Shown here: piece by piece, positions 22,842-35,016 of the stretch
Numbering within the stretch: the first letter of the stretch is position 1
Layout of the letters: each line of letters begins with the position of its first letter
Assembly (NCBI GenBank): GCA_027625915.1
Contig: JANTQA010000012.1
Coordinates: 6,160,501-6,224,500 of the forward strand
Source of the DNA: Anaeramoeba flamelloides
Lineage: Eukaryota > Metamonada > Anaeramoebidae
Direction: 5' to 3'
Length of the DNA stretch: 64,000 nt
Program-made: the position numbers and the translations under genes
The notes under the pieces: generated by a model
The model's input: the letters and a program-made list of their open reading frames with translations, nothing else
What the model was told of the DNA's origin: nothing
Databases searched by the model: none

Positions 22842-23254
22842 GTTGTGGAAAAAAAAGTGAAAGGCGGTTTTTAATTGGGAACATTACTGAAAATGAAAAG
22901 TAAAATCAATGAAAAGAAGAAACCAATTAACTTTAAATAATAACTCATTATATTATTTTTAAACAACCCAACAAATACAATTTAAATCTACTTGATTTAT
23001 CTAGAAATTATTGGAGTTGTTTTGGAGATCTCAAAAATAGTCAATTTTTTGAACAAATTTTTTAAAAATTGATCAATCAAAGAAAAACCCATATACTAAA
23101 AAATAGTATTAAAAAAAAAGTTAATGTGGCAAATACTTCATTTTGTCTTTATTTATTTATTTATTCTTTTTTCAGTGATCTTACTTTTCATTTTCAGTAA
23201 TGTTCCTAAAAACCGTCTTTCACTTTTTTTCCAGTTTCACTTTTTTTCCACAAC
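22842..23254 (+). repeat. Inverted-repeat-ended element (GTTGTGGAAAAAAAAGTG), copy 2, well preserved
   Basis: The left end GTTGTGGAAAAAAAAGTGAA is the reverse complement of the right end TTCACTTTTTTTCCACAAC, and a second inner pair (AAGTGAAAGGCGGTTTTTA / AAAAACCGTCTTTCACTTT) extends it. It is 413 bp with no coding frame. Related copies are at 5633-6020 and 18236-18335. Confidence 0.8.
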
Positions 23255-23282
23255 GGTAATAGATTTTTTATGAAAGTTTAAC

Positions 23283-23875
23283 ATTTTAATAGAATTCTTC
23301 TTATAAGATACATACATTTTCATTCGATTTTGGTTAAGATTCTTAAGATCATTTTTCCAAAAATTAAATTAAAATATATTTGTAAAAAAGTATAATTGGG
23401 AGTTTTTTTTTTCATTATTTTCTGTTCTGATTTAAAACCGGATTAACCAAGTATTTAGAATAGGAACTAAGAAGATACTGATTTAATTAGTTTCTGATTT
23501 AGTTCGATTATTAATTCTAGGTAAAAAAAAACTCACTAAAATTGATTAATTTCCCTACAAATCAATACTACCCTTCATTACTTCTCTGTGGTAAGAGGGT
23601 ATTTATAACCAAAACGAAAAATAAAAACCAAAAAACTAACCTCTTTTTTTGTAAAAAAAAATAATTTAATCTTTATACAAATATTTTCTTTGTGTATTCC
23701 TCATGGTATGTTAAGTAAGGTTTTAAAGTAGAACAAAAAATAATGAAAAAAAAAAAACTTATTTATACTTTTTTACAAATATATTTTATTTTTATCTTTA
23801 GAAAAAGGATCTTAAGAATCTTAACCAAAATGAATTGAAAGTATTTGTGTCTTATAAGAAGAATTTATTTGGAAA
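23283..23875. repeat. Foldback element with arms of about 160 bp
   Basis: The left arm (about 23290-23460) and right arm (about 23718-23875) are inverted copies. Landmarks are TTCTTCTTATAAGA, TTTTGGTTAAGATTCTTAAG, ATATATTTGTAAAAAAGTAT and TTCATTATTTT(C/T)TGTTCT. The loop of about 255 bp is AT-rich. It lies only 30 bp from the preceding element. Confidence 0.75.
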
Positions 23876-24084
23876 GTGCCTTGTTAACATGTTAGAGTTT
23901 TTATATGTTGGAAAATATTTGCAAATTTTTTTGATAGATTTTTTATTTTTATTAACTTTTTAGAAATAACATGAATATTATTATTTTCGAATTTATATAA
24001 ATATTAGTTATAATAATGATTTTATAATTTAGAGAGTTTTATACCAAAAAATGGAACAATAGAACAATCTAACAACTTTGGAAA

Positions 24085-24420
24085 TATTTATGATACTCTT
24101 TTTCGGGCAAAGATATACCCAGTTTTATTGAAGAAATAAAAAATATTCTAAGATTTTAATTCCCTATTCTTCTGAAACTAAATCTTCAATTTTTAGTTCA
24201 AGATCATTTTTTCTAATTTAGTGAATTTTCAATTTTTTTTATTTTTCTTTTTGTTTTTTTTTTTTTATGTAAATTTGAAAAAAATATTCCTTTAGAACCC
24301 CCAAATTAACATTAAGAAAATTGGTGCTTTGTAATATACTTTAAAATTTTTATATTTAAAAATACAAAATCTTATCGTTAATAATTATGATTTTCTAAAG
24401 AAATTGAGTAATTTTGTGCA
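24085..24420 (-). repeat. End segment of a dispersed DNA element, copy near 24090
   Basis: TACTCTTTTTCGGGCAAAG and CCAGTTTTATTGAAGAAA, followed by a T-rich tract and TTAACATTAAGAAAATTGG, match 33765-34200 and part of 42740-43090. The outer bases are the inverted form of the CTTTGACTGGAAAAT end seen at 11870, 38855 and 43965. Confidence 0.5.
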
Positions 24421-25499
24421 TGATGATCCAATGAAAGATAGCCCAAAAAATTGTTTAACATTTTTTGTTTTTGAAAGATATGTTTTGTCAAGTTATTTCT
24501 TTTATTATGAATCTGAACTCTTATCCCAATTATTACATTTTCTGTTTTGATAAACAATTGTTATTTAATTAATTCTTAAAAAAAGAATTTTTCATTTTTA
24601 ACTAAGCCCCTTTAAGAGAAAAAGAGTTTAGTATACTTTTTTTAATATAAATTAAGTTATTTGGATATGTTAAAGTTTCTCTAATAAATGAAACTGGTTT
24701 GGATTTTCAATGTGGATAAGATTCACTCGGGGATAGGGTGGGCGATTTAATCAATATATAGGATCTTGGTTTCAGGAAATTGAAATCATAACTTTAACTC
24801 AATAAATACCTTATTATTTTAAGAAATAAAAATAGTATTTTTTCTCATATATTTATATTTGAATTAAAGAAGAAAATTAAAAAAATTAAAAAAAATTAGG
24901 AAAGAAAAATAGAAAAAAATATAGATTCATTGATAATATCTGTAACATTTGATATAAATGTTTCTTTTATTTCCTTGATTATCATTTTTCATTCTTTATG
25001 AAAATAATTTTGTTTGGAAAATGATTTTTTTTATCAAATTAATCGATATTCCTAATGAGTTCCGGAAATGAATTTTAAATCTGATTTTTATTTAATTTAT
25101 CAAATTCTAGTTTTATTTAAGAAATTATTTCTATTTTGTAATTCTTCTATAGAAATATAGATCAATTGATGATTTTATTAGATTTTTATACATATTATGT
25201 TCTGTTGATAATTACTAGCCGAAATAATTAGAATTTTTAATTTTAAATATTTTAGCAATGTTTTTTTTTCTTTTTCATTTTTGTTGTTTTTTCTTTTATT
25301 TCAATATTTAAAATTCTTTTTCCTTTGGTATTTGGATTGATATATTCACAAAAGCTTTTTAAATCAAGAAGATTAATCTTATATATATAATATTTTTTAC
25401 ATTGGGGTTGGAATGGTTCTATTTGTTTCTAAATCTTATTAGGTAGTTGGTTTGTTGTGTGAATTCTCACTACTTATTTTACCCTGAGCTAAGGTATTT
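24421..25499. other. AT-rich stretch with no recognisable feature
   Basis: It may be the interior of the element whose end lies at 24085-24420, but I cannot show a matching right end. Confidence 0.4.
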
Positions 25500-26045
25500 A
25501 CTAAATTCCAATTTAAAATTATTAACAAACCAAAATCCAATATTTTAAAAAATCAATCTTATTTAAAAGATTACCAAAGAAATACCAAATTAGAACCATT
25601 TGCTAATTGAAATGTTAAAACTTGTTTATAAATTACAATACTCACAAAACAAAAAATAAATATTTATCAATACTAATAAATGAAGAATGTATGTTAAAAT
25701 TTTTGGAGTGTGGTTACTTAAAAAATGGATTGATTAATTTGTTTAAATTCTATAAAGGGTTATTGTTTGTTCAAATCATTATATACGCCCAATGATTTTA
25801 TTTGTGTTCTTAATTGGAAGGCATCACAATTTAAAATAATATCAACTGTTTGAAAAAAATTCTTATTAAAAAAACACAAGTTGTGTAATTCAAAAAATGA
25901 AATCAAAATAATAAACTAAAATACGAAAAAACCATTTTCCTATTTTACAAAAAAAAATTGTTTTAATTTGAATGAAATTGTATTATTGTGAATATTTAAA
26001 TTTTACAACTTTTCAAAATTTTTAATTTTAGTTTAGTGTGTATGT
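25500..26045 (+). repeat. About 540 bp dispersed element (AACACACC...GTGTGGAAAA), copy 1
   Basis: It aligns over its full length with 40155-40705 and 50862-51395. AAGAAATACCAAATTAGAACC, TTTATAAATTACAAT, TAATATCAA(C/A)TGTT and AATTTGAATGAAATTGTA occur in the same order in all three. This copy is the most diverged. No coding frame. Confidence 0.7.
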
Positions 26046-26389
26046 AAATCTAACTATAATGAAATAGAATTTTTCTTTTCAAAGTTGGAGCAGGTTACAA
26101 TATTTCTAAAAGATTCATCAATTAAACAATCATTTCCGAATATAGATAATAATAATTAAGCACACTAATTATTTGTTATTTTTCTTTTTTTTTTTTTTAT
26201 AAAAAATATGCTATTTTTTTTTATTTGTTGAATATTATTATATCTTCTAAAAAATAAATAATGATCTTATGAATCAGTTCGATTGTGTTCTAGTAATTAT
26301 CTTATTAATATGTGCTAAAAGTAATCACATTACTCAAATTTGTAGCTTTTAATACAAAAATAAAACATATTCTAATATTTATTTTAATA

Positions 26390-26588
26390 TAGTCAGTTTC
26401 ACTTTTAAGGCACAAACTTACAACGAAATTTAAGGCACAAAAAAATCTCAAATTACGGCACAAAATTTGTAATTTTTTTTTTTTACAATTTATTTTTACT
26501 AGAATTTGAATATTGTGCCTTAATTTGAGATTTTTTTGTACCTTAAATTTCGTTGTAAGTTTGTGCCTTAAAAGTGAAACTGACTGTA
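26390..26588. repeat. Palindromic MITE (CAGTCAGTTCCAC family), full copy
   Basis: Two inverted arms of about 90 bp run from AGTCAGTTTCACTTTTAAGG to its complement ending GTGAAACTGACTGTA, with the shared core ACAACGAAATTTAAGGCAC. TA flanks both ends, as in Tc1/mariner-derived elements. The frame at 26305-26685 is an effect of this symmetry. Confidence 0.85.
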
Positions 26589-26983
26589 GCCAGTTTTCAT
26601 CCAAAATGGATACAGTTATTTTATATTGTAAAACAATAAAAAGTATAGTCTTTGAGTTAAACTGAATTTCTATCTTGCGTTTCATTTGAGTTTTGAAAAT
26701 GAATTTTAGATATGAGTTTTATAATTTTTTTTTAGTATTTCTATATTTATTGTGGGTTAATTTGGGTTTCTTCAATTTCTATGTAACTAGAAATTTTTAT
26801 TTAATATACATTACAATAATTTACAAATATTTCATAGTTTTAAAATTGGCGACCAGATGTATAAAAAGTGATGTCTTAATATTTTAAGTTTTTTTACTAA
26901 ATATGTCATTTTTTCAAAAACTATAAAACTTTTCCTATGCAACCCGACGGGAGAAGATTTCTTGTCAATAAATTGGGGGGGTT

Positions 26984-26984
<1 letters not shown>

Positions 26985-27020
<36 letters not shown>
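26985..27020. repeat. (TA)n microsatellite
   Basis: An uninterrupted TA run of about 34 bases follows GGGGGGGTTAATAA. Confidence 0.9.
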
Positions 27021-27023
<3 letters not shown>

Positions 27024-27159
27024 ATCAAAGAAAAATGTTTGAGGATGAAACAGACATTCAAAAAAAGAAAATAAAAACTGAAAACAAAAAAATTTCAAAT
27101 TGAGAAACATTTTTTGAAATTTTTTTTACACAATTTATTTTCCAATAATCTGAATTTTC

Positions 27160-27235
27160 TGTCTTGAATATAGGTTTTTTTTGTACATTGGATTTTGTTG
27201 AAAGTTTGTACTTTAAAAGTATGAGTAATTGTAAC
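27160..27235 (-). repeat. Decayed half copy of the CAGTCAGTTCCAC MITE
   Basis: TTTTTTTGTACATTGGATTTTG and AAAGTTTGTACTTTAAAAGT match the right arm of the family with changes. The left arm is not evident. Confidence 0.4.
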
Positions 27236-28526
27236 TAAATTAAAAATTATTCAATTAAATCTATAAATATGCCAAAAGATGATTATTCAAAGAATACTTG
27301 AAAAAATAATTCCAATATGAAGTCAAACAATTTTTTCTTTTATTGTTTTGTCTTGAGCAACTTGGCAAGATCAAACAATTTTTTTAAATACCAAAAATTC
27401 CAAAATAAAGTTTTTCAAACTTTTTGGTCCTTGTACCCTTATTATATCATTGAAAACCAAGTTTTAAAATATTTTTTTTCCAACTCCAATCATATTGTCA
27501 ACTAATTTACAAGTTTTCTTTGATCTTTATACAAATAAAAAACTTTCTACAAAGCTCATAAAAACATTCCCAAAAAGAGGAAAATGAACAAAAACAAGTC
27601 AAAAATTATTTTTGTGAATTTACCAGTATACCCATGCTATCAAACAAAACTAATTTTAGTAAAAAGAGCAAAAAAGAAGACAACATTAGATCGATTGAAA
27701 TTTTTTTTTTTCTGTTGATCTTGAAACAAAAAAGATTTGTTTAATTTTATGGACACGAAAAGTACAAACACAAAAAAAAAATGAGAGTTTGATATTTCTC
27801 TGAATTAGTAACTAATTTGAACCTTCAAAACAAAAACGAAGTTTTTACGGCAATTTGATAACTAACGATATTGGTGTTGTTGTTTTAGAGCAGCAATATT
27901 GTGTATTTCTCAAATTGTTTTTCTTTGTAACAAGATAAAATCTTGATCAAGATGCGAGAGAAAGAAGCAAAGAAAAAAATTCAAAAAAAATAATTTTTTC
28001 AGTTGGGAAACAAAAAGGAAGAAATTTTCATAAACCAACAAATTGTAACTTATTGTCCACCAAGAAAATTTTATTTCCTCTCTACACGAGTTAATTGGAA
28101 AATTCTTGGTTTAAAGAATCAATACAATACACCCAAAAATTGAAAAACATAAACTCTCAGAATAATTAAATTCGATAAATGTTTTGTAATAATTTGAAAT
28201 AATTTTTAAAAGTGAGAAAGTTCCTTACGTAAGAAAAGAAGAATCAAGAAAAGAATGGAAATTCGCTTATTTGTTCTCAAAAATACGATTCTTCAAAAAT
28301 CAAAGTTTTTGGAGGTTAGGACATGAAAAAGAAAATTTAGAATAAAAAAAAAGGAAAAATTATTTTTAACTTTTTAACCCAATTCTTTCAAATAATTAAC
28401 CTTCCAAAAAAAAAATTTACCTAAACTTCACAACGTAATCTCAAAAGAGTTCAACTGTTGAAACCAAACTTGTAACATAAAAAAATCATTTTTTAATAAA
28501 AATAATTAGCTTTCTCTTTTTATTTG
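27236..28526. other. 5' flank of the CH-like gene
   Basis: No gene or shared repeat is seen. The plus-strand frame at 27317-27505 is short and AT-driven. The promoter of the following gene should lie here, but no motif can be named. Confidence 0.45.
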
Positions 28527-31307
28527 ATGTTTCTCATAACAAAACCAAAAACGCTTCAAGAAATCATATACGATCCTTCGCTGGCAGGTGGTAGTACTCA
28601 TCATACAAAAAACAAAAGTACAAGCTTTAAAAAGTCTTTATTCTTTATGCAAGAAATCTTACAAAACCCACACCTTTCCATTGACGAAGCCTTTTCACCA
28701 AGCTGTATCCAACTGCTGAATTTAGTCAATGTTTTGAGGCCAACAAGGAAGAACAAAGTGATCAAAACAAGTTCAAGGTCGAAACAAAGAAAGGGAAACT
28801 TATTAGAATTTTTGGGTGTCATTAAACAGTCCGAATATTCGATTCGCGACTTCCCAATCACAGAATATTTAAAAGGAGAAACAAGCGCACAAAAGCAAAT
28901 CGCCCTAATGACGTTACACTTACAATCCGAATATGAAAAAAATGGTATCCAACCTTCTTCAGAAAAGGATCTTCGAAAATTTTTAGTCTTTGACGGATCC
29001 TTAACACACCCAAACACGGAAAAAAAAACAAAAAGAATCACGGGAGTAAACCCCTTTTTGGTCTCGAAAAAATCTGTTGATCTGTTTCAAAATATGAAGG
29101 TGTGTGAATTTAAAAATATCTTTTCACATTCAACGACTTCAATAAAAAAATTTGTAAAACTGAGAAGCACCGAGCTTGGCCATCCCTTAAGCGAAGTGTC
29201 TACAATGGAAAAGAAAAAGAAAAAGAAAAAGAAAACGAATGACAATGCAGGATGGGATGCCGTTGATCTTGAAAATATCGATGAGGATCAAGATTTCCCA
29301 ATCAAAAGCAACAAGCAGAATAAGAAGAAGAATTATTCACCAAAAAAGAGATCGAAGCAATCTCAATTTGATAGTAGTGATGACGGCTTTGGATCCTCGT
29401 ATTCTCGTCAAAATGATTTAGACAATTATCCCAAGGACGATAGTTCTCAAGATTTTGATGATATGGTAAATAACCAAAAAGGGTTTAATTTCCCAGACTC
29501 AGACTCAAACCAGAATTCGAATTCTAACTCTAATTCCAATCGAAACTCGGACTCGGACTCGGACTCGGACTCAGACTCGGAACCAAATCAATTTTCTTTT
29601 TCAAAAAAAACAAAAAACAATAGCTCAACTAAAAAACAAAAAAAATCTTCCAAATATAACTCGAATATTTCTAGTTCTCAAGATTCAGAAAATTCAGACA
29701 ACCAAGAAGACGGCGAAGATTCAGACAATTTTTCCAACAAACGAAAGAAGCAAAAAAAATCACAATCAACATCTAAGAAAAGCAACACTAAGAGGAATAA
29801 ATCTAACAAAAAGCAACGCTCTTCAGACAGGAAAGTTAAAAATTATAATAATAGTGATAATGAAAATGATAGTACTAGCAATAGCAACATTGATAAGGAT
29901 ACTAATGAGGATGAAAATGGAAATTATGGTGATAGTAGTAACAACAACAAGAGCGATAGTGATTTTGGGAATGACAATCAAGATGGGGGCGACGATAGCA
30001 ATAATAGTAATAGTGATGGTAGCGGCAATGATTCAAATGATAATAGGCGCACCCCTAAAAAGAAAAAAAAAAAAAAATTATCCAAATCAGCAACAAACCC
30101 ACCCTTGACTCCAAAAAGAAGCCAAAAAGAAAATCAAGAAAAAAAGCTCTCTGTGCCTTTAGAATTATCACCTTATGAAGGATCACACGCAATTATCCCA
30201 TTATTAATTAACAAAAAAAATATTTATTTAAGAAAGGACATTACACAAATCTTCCGACGATCTACAAAGAACAAATATAAAAAGCAAATTATCAAAAGTC
30301 CCAAAACAAGGGCTTATTTATATTTAATTTTTTATTTAATAAATACTCTGGATAATTGGAAGAAAAACAGCAAAACGAAATCTATCCATTTTTCAAAAAA
30401 ATATGCATTTGATCCTTATCAACTAATATGTAGCAAAGCCTACCGGGAAGCTAAGGACTTGGGTAAAAACGGCCGTGCCATATTTCAAGTCAAAATAGCC
30501 AAAGGAAATCACCGAACTTACAAGAGTGGAATCATCGAATTAAATAAAAAGGAATTATTATTAAAATATAGCTTTAACCAGGACACCCCTTTATTCAAAC
30601 TCCCCATCTTAAAAGAAACATTCCAAATTGCCGTCAAGAAAAAGGATCCAAGTGAAATCTCGATACTCCAGGAGTCCATGAAAAAAAATCAAAGAGACAA
30701 ACAATTCAAAATAAAATTTGATGACGAAATCAAGGCCATTTGGGGCATGATCACAATAATGTATTTTTATAACGCAATTCTTAAAAACAGAAACTCTAAA
30801 AATTCTGGGATTGGTCAAAATCCTATTAGAACATTCGAAAAGCCAATTGAAGAGTTAGCGGAGCATGTGATGCCACCTTTAACCTCGCCTAACAATGCCT
30901 TTAATAAATTGTTGTCTGGTGTTAATCATATCGATCCAAAGGACGAGCCAAAAAACATTCTATTAAAATATGTGATCGATGGCGGGGTCAATTTCTTAGT
31001 TGCCGTTGTTAACGAAAAGGAATTTCCTTTGTCTTCGGGATTTTTGAAAATTAGAAAAAATAAAATGAAAATTGGAATTGATGCATCAGTTGCATATACG
31101 ATACCTTGGAAATCTAGACCGGAAATTAAAAAAAACCAAGATAATTCGAACTTTTTTGTCATAGAATGGACACAGACAGCAACTTGCTCAGCCAGTACAA
31201 TACCTTCAGTTTCAATCGTATGTACTAGGGCCTCCGAAAGAAGTTTGATTACTAGAACCATCATTCATTTTTATAAAGAATGGAAAAAAATTAATATTAA
31301 AGATTAA
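28527..31307 (+). CDS. Large unassigned protein with a CH-like N-terminus, Lys/Ser-Asp-rich middle and PH-like C-terminal region
   Basis: This is a single open frame of 926 residues from the ATG at 28527. Residues about 33-140 look like a calponin-homology domain: CIQLLNLVNVLRP corresponds to the cLINxLxP helix, then NLLEFLGVIK and an end with LMTLHLQSEYEK; this is a by-eye call. Residues about 215-555 are low-complexity: poly-Lys, a run of alternating Asn/Ser and Asp/Ser (EPNQ follows), and many Lys-rich nuclear-localisation-like clusters. The C-terminal 360 residues contain two stretches (around SGIIELNKKELLLKYS and SGFLKIRKNKMKI) that each go from beta-like sequence to a final helix, the second ending ERSLITRTIIHFYKEW; they could be tandem PH-like folds. 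If so, the protein would link actin or microtubules to membranes or partners. No introns are seen. The coding ends are less AT-rich than the flanks, supporting a real gene. Confidence 0.8.
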   Translation: MFLITKPKTLQEIIYDPSLAGGSTHHTKNKSTSFKKSLFFMQEILQNPHLSIDEAFSPSCIQLLNLVNVLRPTRKNKVIKTSSRSKQRKGNLLEFLGVIKQSEYSIRDFPITEYLKGETSAQKQIALMTLHLQSEYEKNGIQPSSEKDLRKFLVFDGSLTHPNTEKKTKRITGVNPFLVSKKSVDLFQNMKVCEFKNIFSHSTTSIKKFVKLRSTELGHPLSEVSTMEKKKKKKKKTNDNAGWDAVDLENIDEDQDFPIKSNKQNKKKNYSPKKRSKQSQFDSSDDGFGSSYSRQNDLDNYPKDDSSQDFDDMVNNQKGFNFPDSDSNQNSNSNSNSNRNSDSDSDSDSDSEPNQFSFSKKTKNNSSTKKQKKSSKYNSNISSSQDSENSDNQEDGEDSDNFSNKRKKQKKSQSTSKKSNTKRNKSNKKQRSSDRKVKNYNNSDNENDSTSNSNIDKDTNEDENGNYGDSSNNNKSDSDFGNDNQDGGDDSNNSNSDGSGNDSNDNRRTPKKKKKKKLSKSATNPPLTPKRSQKENQEKKLSVPLELSPYEGSHAIIPLLINKKNIYLRKDITQIFRRSTKNKYKKQIIKSPKTRAYLYLIFYLINTLDNWKKNSKTKSIHFSKKYAFDPYQLICSKAYREAKDLGKNGRAIFQVKIAKGNHRTYKSGIIELNKKELLLKYSFNQDTPLFKLPILKETFQIAVKKKDPSEISILQESMKKNQRDKQFKIKFDDEIKAIWGMITIMYFYNAILKNRNSKNSGIGQNPIRTFEKPIEELAEHVMPPLTSPNNAFNKLLSGVNHIDPKDEPKNILLKYVIDGGVNFLVAVVNEKEFPLSSGFLKIRKNKMKIGIDASVAYTIPWKSRPEIKKNQDNSNFFVIEWTQTATCSASTIPSVSIVCTRASERSLITRTIIHFYKEWKKINIKD

Positions 31308-33764
31308 TAAATCATTTTTATTTTTATTTTTCTACCTTGCTTTATTACTTGACTTTAATTACATCTCACTTTTAAAGATTAATTCAGTATTTATTTGATT
31401 TATATTTATTTATTTTCCATATTCTTTTTATTTTATTTTTTTTATTTCTATGGCTTCCTTTCTTTCAGTTTTTGATTATTTTATAAATAATTTTTTTGAT
31501 AAGAAAAAATAAAATAACAAAACTTTTTACAATTTTAACGGTTAATGGGTGGAAACCTGGTGTGCTCATTTATAGAGTTTTCGGATTTATTGTTAACGGT
31601 TAAGTGCCACATAAGAAACACTTTTGCTGTGAATGAGAAAATTTTAAATTGTCTAAATTCATGGCTTCTAATTCAAGCTGGTGAATATAAACACGGGAAT
31701 CCGAAGTCGTAAAAACTTGATTTAGTTTTGTAGAATATAAAATTTAAATAACGACGCTATATAATAAACTAAATTCCAAAAAATTGGAAACAGTTTAAAT
31801 AGTGAATAGAACATCATTACTACACTTTAAATTCAAATTGGAAAGAATTTTGATTTTACAAACAATTTCATTTTTTGTCTTTTTTGTTTTGTTTTCATTT
31901 CTTTTTTCCAGTTACGTAATCTTTTTCGTTAGATCTCAAAAATTTTTTTAAATGGTTGATAGAATGTTAATGTTGAGTTTGTTAAAATGAAAAATCGCAT
32001 AAAATTAGTCGATGTTATCTTATCGTTTGATCGATCAACAATTGTTGGTTAAATTTCAACAAATTTACCAATGAATTTTTTGTTCTCGATTGTTTCATTA
32101 TTTTGTACACACCTATTTTTATTTTTTTGTTTTATATTTTTTTTCTTTTATTTGGATAAGAATGATTACTTATAAAAACATTAATACGCGTCAACTTAAA
32201 TGTGTTTTTGTATTACGTTTGGAAAAATATAACAAATTGAGTGTTATTTTGCCTATTTTTGATTTTGTGTGTGTCCAAATACCACGAATGCGTTTCAATA
32301 GTCAAAATATACCAATGTAGAATTAAGAATAAAAAAATGGAAAAATAAAATGAGAATAAGATAATTTTTTTTTTTTTTTTTTAATTTTCAAAACTTTTTT
32401 GTAACTTTCAGATCTAAAACCCGGGAAATTGTCAGTAAAATGAATTAAAAACCCAACAAGAAAAATAAAAAAAAATTAAATGATAAAAATATTTTGTTTA
32501 ACAAATTGAATTTAAAGTGTATTATTGTTATTCGTTCAAATGTTTAAACGATGTACAAAATTTTGGAATTTATTTAAATTTGTTTTATTTGTGATCAATT
32601 TGAGAACTATTTGTTTTTTTTTTTTTGAAGCTAATTTATCTTTTTACTTTTTTGAGTATTTTAAAGAATAATGAGTATATTAGAAATGTGAAATTTCCCA
32701 ATAAATATTTTATATTTCATGTATTTCAGAGCTTTATCGAGATAATATGGTATTCTATTATTTAACTTTTTTGATGAAATTTTTTTGAGTGTTTTGCAAT
32801 AATAAAAATTGATTTTTTATTATAAAATATTTATACAAGACCCAACTTGATAAGTGAATAAAAAAAATCAAATTTTTTGGTTTGTTTTATAGATCTGGAA
32901 AATAATTTTGGTAAATTAATATTTATTCTACAATTAGAATTTTTTTAATAATAAATTAAGTAAATTTTGAGATATTTTCCCAATTAGTATCCATCATTAA
33001 TTTGTCATATTAAGACATTTTTTATTGAAAATGGATATTTCGATTATTATCATTGTTCTTAAAAATAATCAAAATTATAATACCATAAATTAATTTTAAA
33101 ATAGAAATAATTCCCTTCTTAGATATAAAGTTAAAAATTATTAAAAGAGGAAATTTTTAAAATAAGGTGACAGAAATACCCAATTGATTCTTTTTAACTT
33201 TTTTTTTTTGTACTCAAGATATTGATTTTTAACAATATAAAATATTTTTTATTTAATTCAAATAAAATAATCTTCATGAAAAAAATTAGAATAAATTAAA
33301 ATTGAGAACAATAAATTATCATTAAACATTCAATAAATATATTAATTTCTTTAATAAAATAATAAATCAAATTAAATTGATTATAAAGTTTTTGGGTGAT
33401 AATAATACCGGAAATTTTAAAATAATATTAATAAATGAAAAAAAAACAAAATCTTAATGATTATTTCTTAATTAAATAGTAAGTTAATTAGATTATTATT
33501 TTATCTATGAAAAAAACACTTTAAAGGAAAAAATTATTGATTCCCAAAAAATTTTATAATTAAAAATTATTTACTTTTATTAAAAAGAACATTATAAAAT
33601 CATTGATATATTTGTATGGTGTAAATTCAATGAATTATAACAAAAAAAATAATAAAAATTATTGATAAATTTGTCTAATAAATACCTTCTTTAAGTTTTT
33701 AATATATACTGATAAACTGAAAATCATTACAATAATAATACTAATAAGATCTATATATATATAT
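31308..33764. other. 3' flank of the CH-like gene, mostly empty
   Basis: Nothing coding is supported; the plus frame at 32090-32320 is Phe/Tyr-rich and AT-driven. It holds two AACGGTTA sites (listed separately) and a 28-base stretch near 32411-32440 (ATCTAAAACCCGGGAAATT) that resembles the ends of the palindrome at 62642-63006. Confidence 0.45.
31537..31607 (+). promoter_or_regulatory. Two AACGGTTA sites resembling MYB (MSA-type) binding sites
   Basis: TTTAACGGTTAA at about 31537 and GTTAACGGTTAAG at about 31594 each contain AACGGYYA, the core bound by three-repeat MYB proteins. A 3R-MYB is encoded at 46176-47964. They lie 230-290 bp downstream of the CH-like gene with no known gene after them, so function is uncertain. 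Confidence 0.25.
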
Positions 33765-34200
33765 ATATAAACTCTTTTTCAACCAAAACAGTCCAGTTTT
33801 ATTGAAGAAATTGAACATATTTCATGAATTTAATTATTATTATTATTCTCAAGCAAAAATTTTAAATTTTTCATCAAAATTATATTTTCTAATTTATTCA
33901 AAAACTGTTTTTTGTTGTTTTTTGATTTTTGCTTTTTTTTTTTTTTCTTGTTTTTTTATTTACTCTTTTTTTCTTTCTTTTTTATTAAAATTTAATTTGA
34001 AAAAAAAATGTTTGAAACACCAAAGTAACATTAATATATTTGATTACGTACCCTTTCTTTAAAAAATTAAACATTTACAATTAAAAAAATATTATTATTC
34101 AAAATTTTAATTTTCAAAATAAATTGAGTAATTTTACACAAGATGTCTGAATGAAAGGTGGTTGAAAATTTTTTAAAGTTTTTTTTTTTTTTGAGATTTA
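33762..34200 (-). repeat. TA run and end segment of a dispersed DNA element
   Basis: After a short TA run, AACTCTTTTTCAACCAAAAC and CCAGTTTTATTGAAGAAATT begin a block matching 24085-24420, continuing through the T-rich tract to AATAAATTGAGTAATTTTAC. The plus frame at 33802-34062 lies within this repeat and is not a gene. Confidence 0.5.
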
Positions 34201-34603
34201 TGGTCTGTTCACCTATTTCGCATATGATTATCAACTCTAATTTGAATTTTATTATTTCTTTTATTTCTAAACATTCTTATTTTGGTTGATTCTTAAAACA
34301 AAAAAAGTAAAATTTTCTTTATTGACTGGGAAACTTTGAGTCTAATGAAGTTTTATTATATATAATATTTTTTCATTCAAAAGGGTATCTTTTCCCAAAC
34401 GATCAATACAATTGAATTATATTGTTAAATAAGATAATTACTTTTTGGGGATTTTTATTTTCATTTTTTCATTTTTTTTTTTTTTATTTATAGATATCAA
34501 ACAGTTGAAAAATTAAAATAAAAGATAAGAAGAAATTAATTTGGAAACAATCTACCAGTTTATAAAAATGGAAAAGGTTTAAGTTTGATTTTGAATAAAC
34601 TAG

Positions 34604-34891
34604 AAATAGGAAATTTGAAAATGAATTATTTGAATCGATATATGAAACGAGGGAAAAAGAAAATAATGACAAAAATAATTTCAACAAAATATTCAGACGA
34701 ATTAAACTTGATATTAAAAATCGTACTTTAATACTCAAAGGTTTAATGTATAAAAAAAATATCAATAAAATGTCAAGAAATTTCCTCAATTTAGATTGTT
34801 CAAAAATTTTTATTGGTTTTATAATTTTTCTCCCGATAATTAACAAAACAAGATTTCTTATATTAATAAAAGAGCTCATTAATTATTAAAA
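34604..34891 (+). pseudogene. Possible decayed coding remnant, unknown family
   Basis: On the plus strand one frame stays open for about 95 codons with charged, protein-like composition (NELFESIYETREKENN, IFRRIKLDIKNRTLILKG), ending KELINY and a stop. There is no good start. It follows the repeat end at 33762-34200, so it could be part of the protein once encoded by that element. The 131-codon frame on the opposite strand is its shadow. Confidence 0.3.
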
Positions 34892-35016
34892 TATTTAATT
34901 TTGATTTTTAAATTTTTGTTTTTCTGGGTTTTGAATATTTATTTGAGTGTTTTTATAAATATTTTGGATAGTTTATTTTATTTTAGAATGATACTACAAT
35001 TAATTTGATCAAATTG

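Noticed and set aside
26305-26685. 126-codon minus-strand frame
   Set aside because: It spans the palindromic MITE at 26390-26588, and its content follows from the repeat.
29239-30108. Met/Ile-rich plus-strand frames within the 926-residue gene
   Set aside because: They are frame-shifted readings of the Ser/Asp/Asn-rich tract of the real gene.
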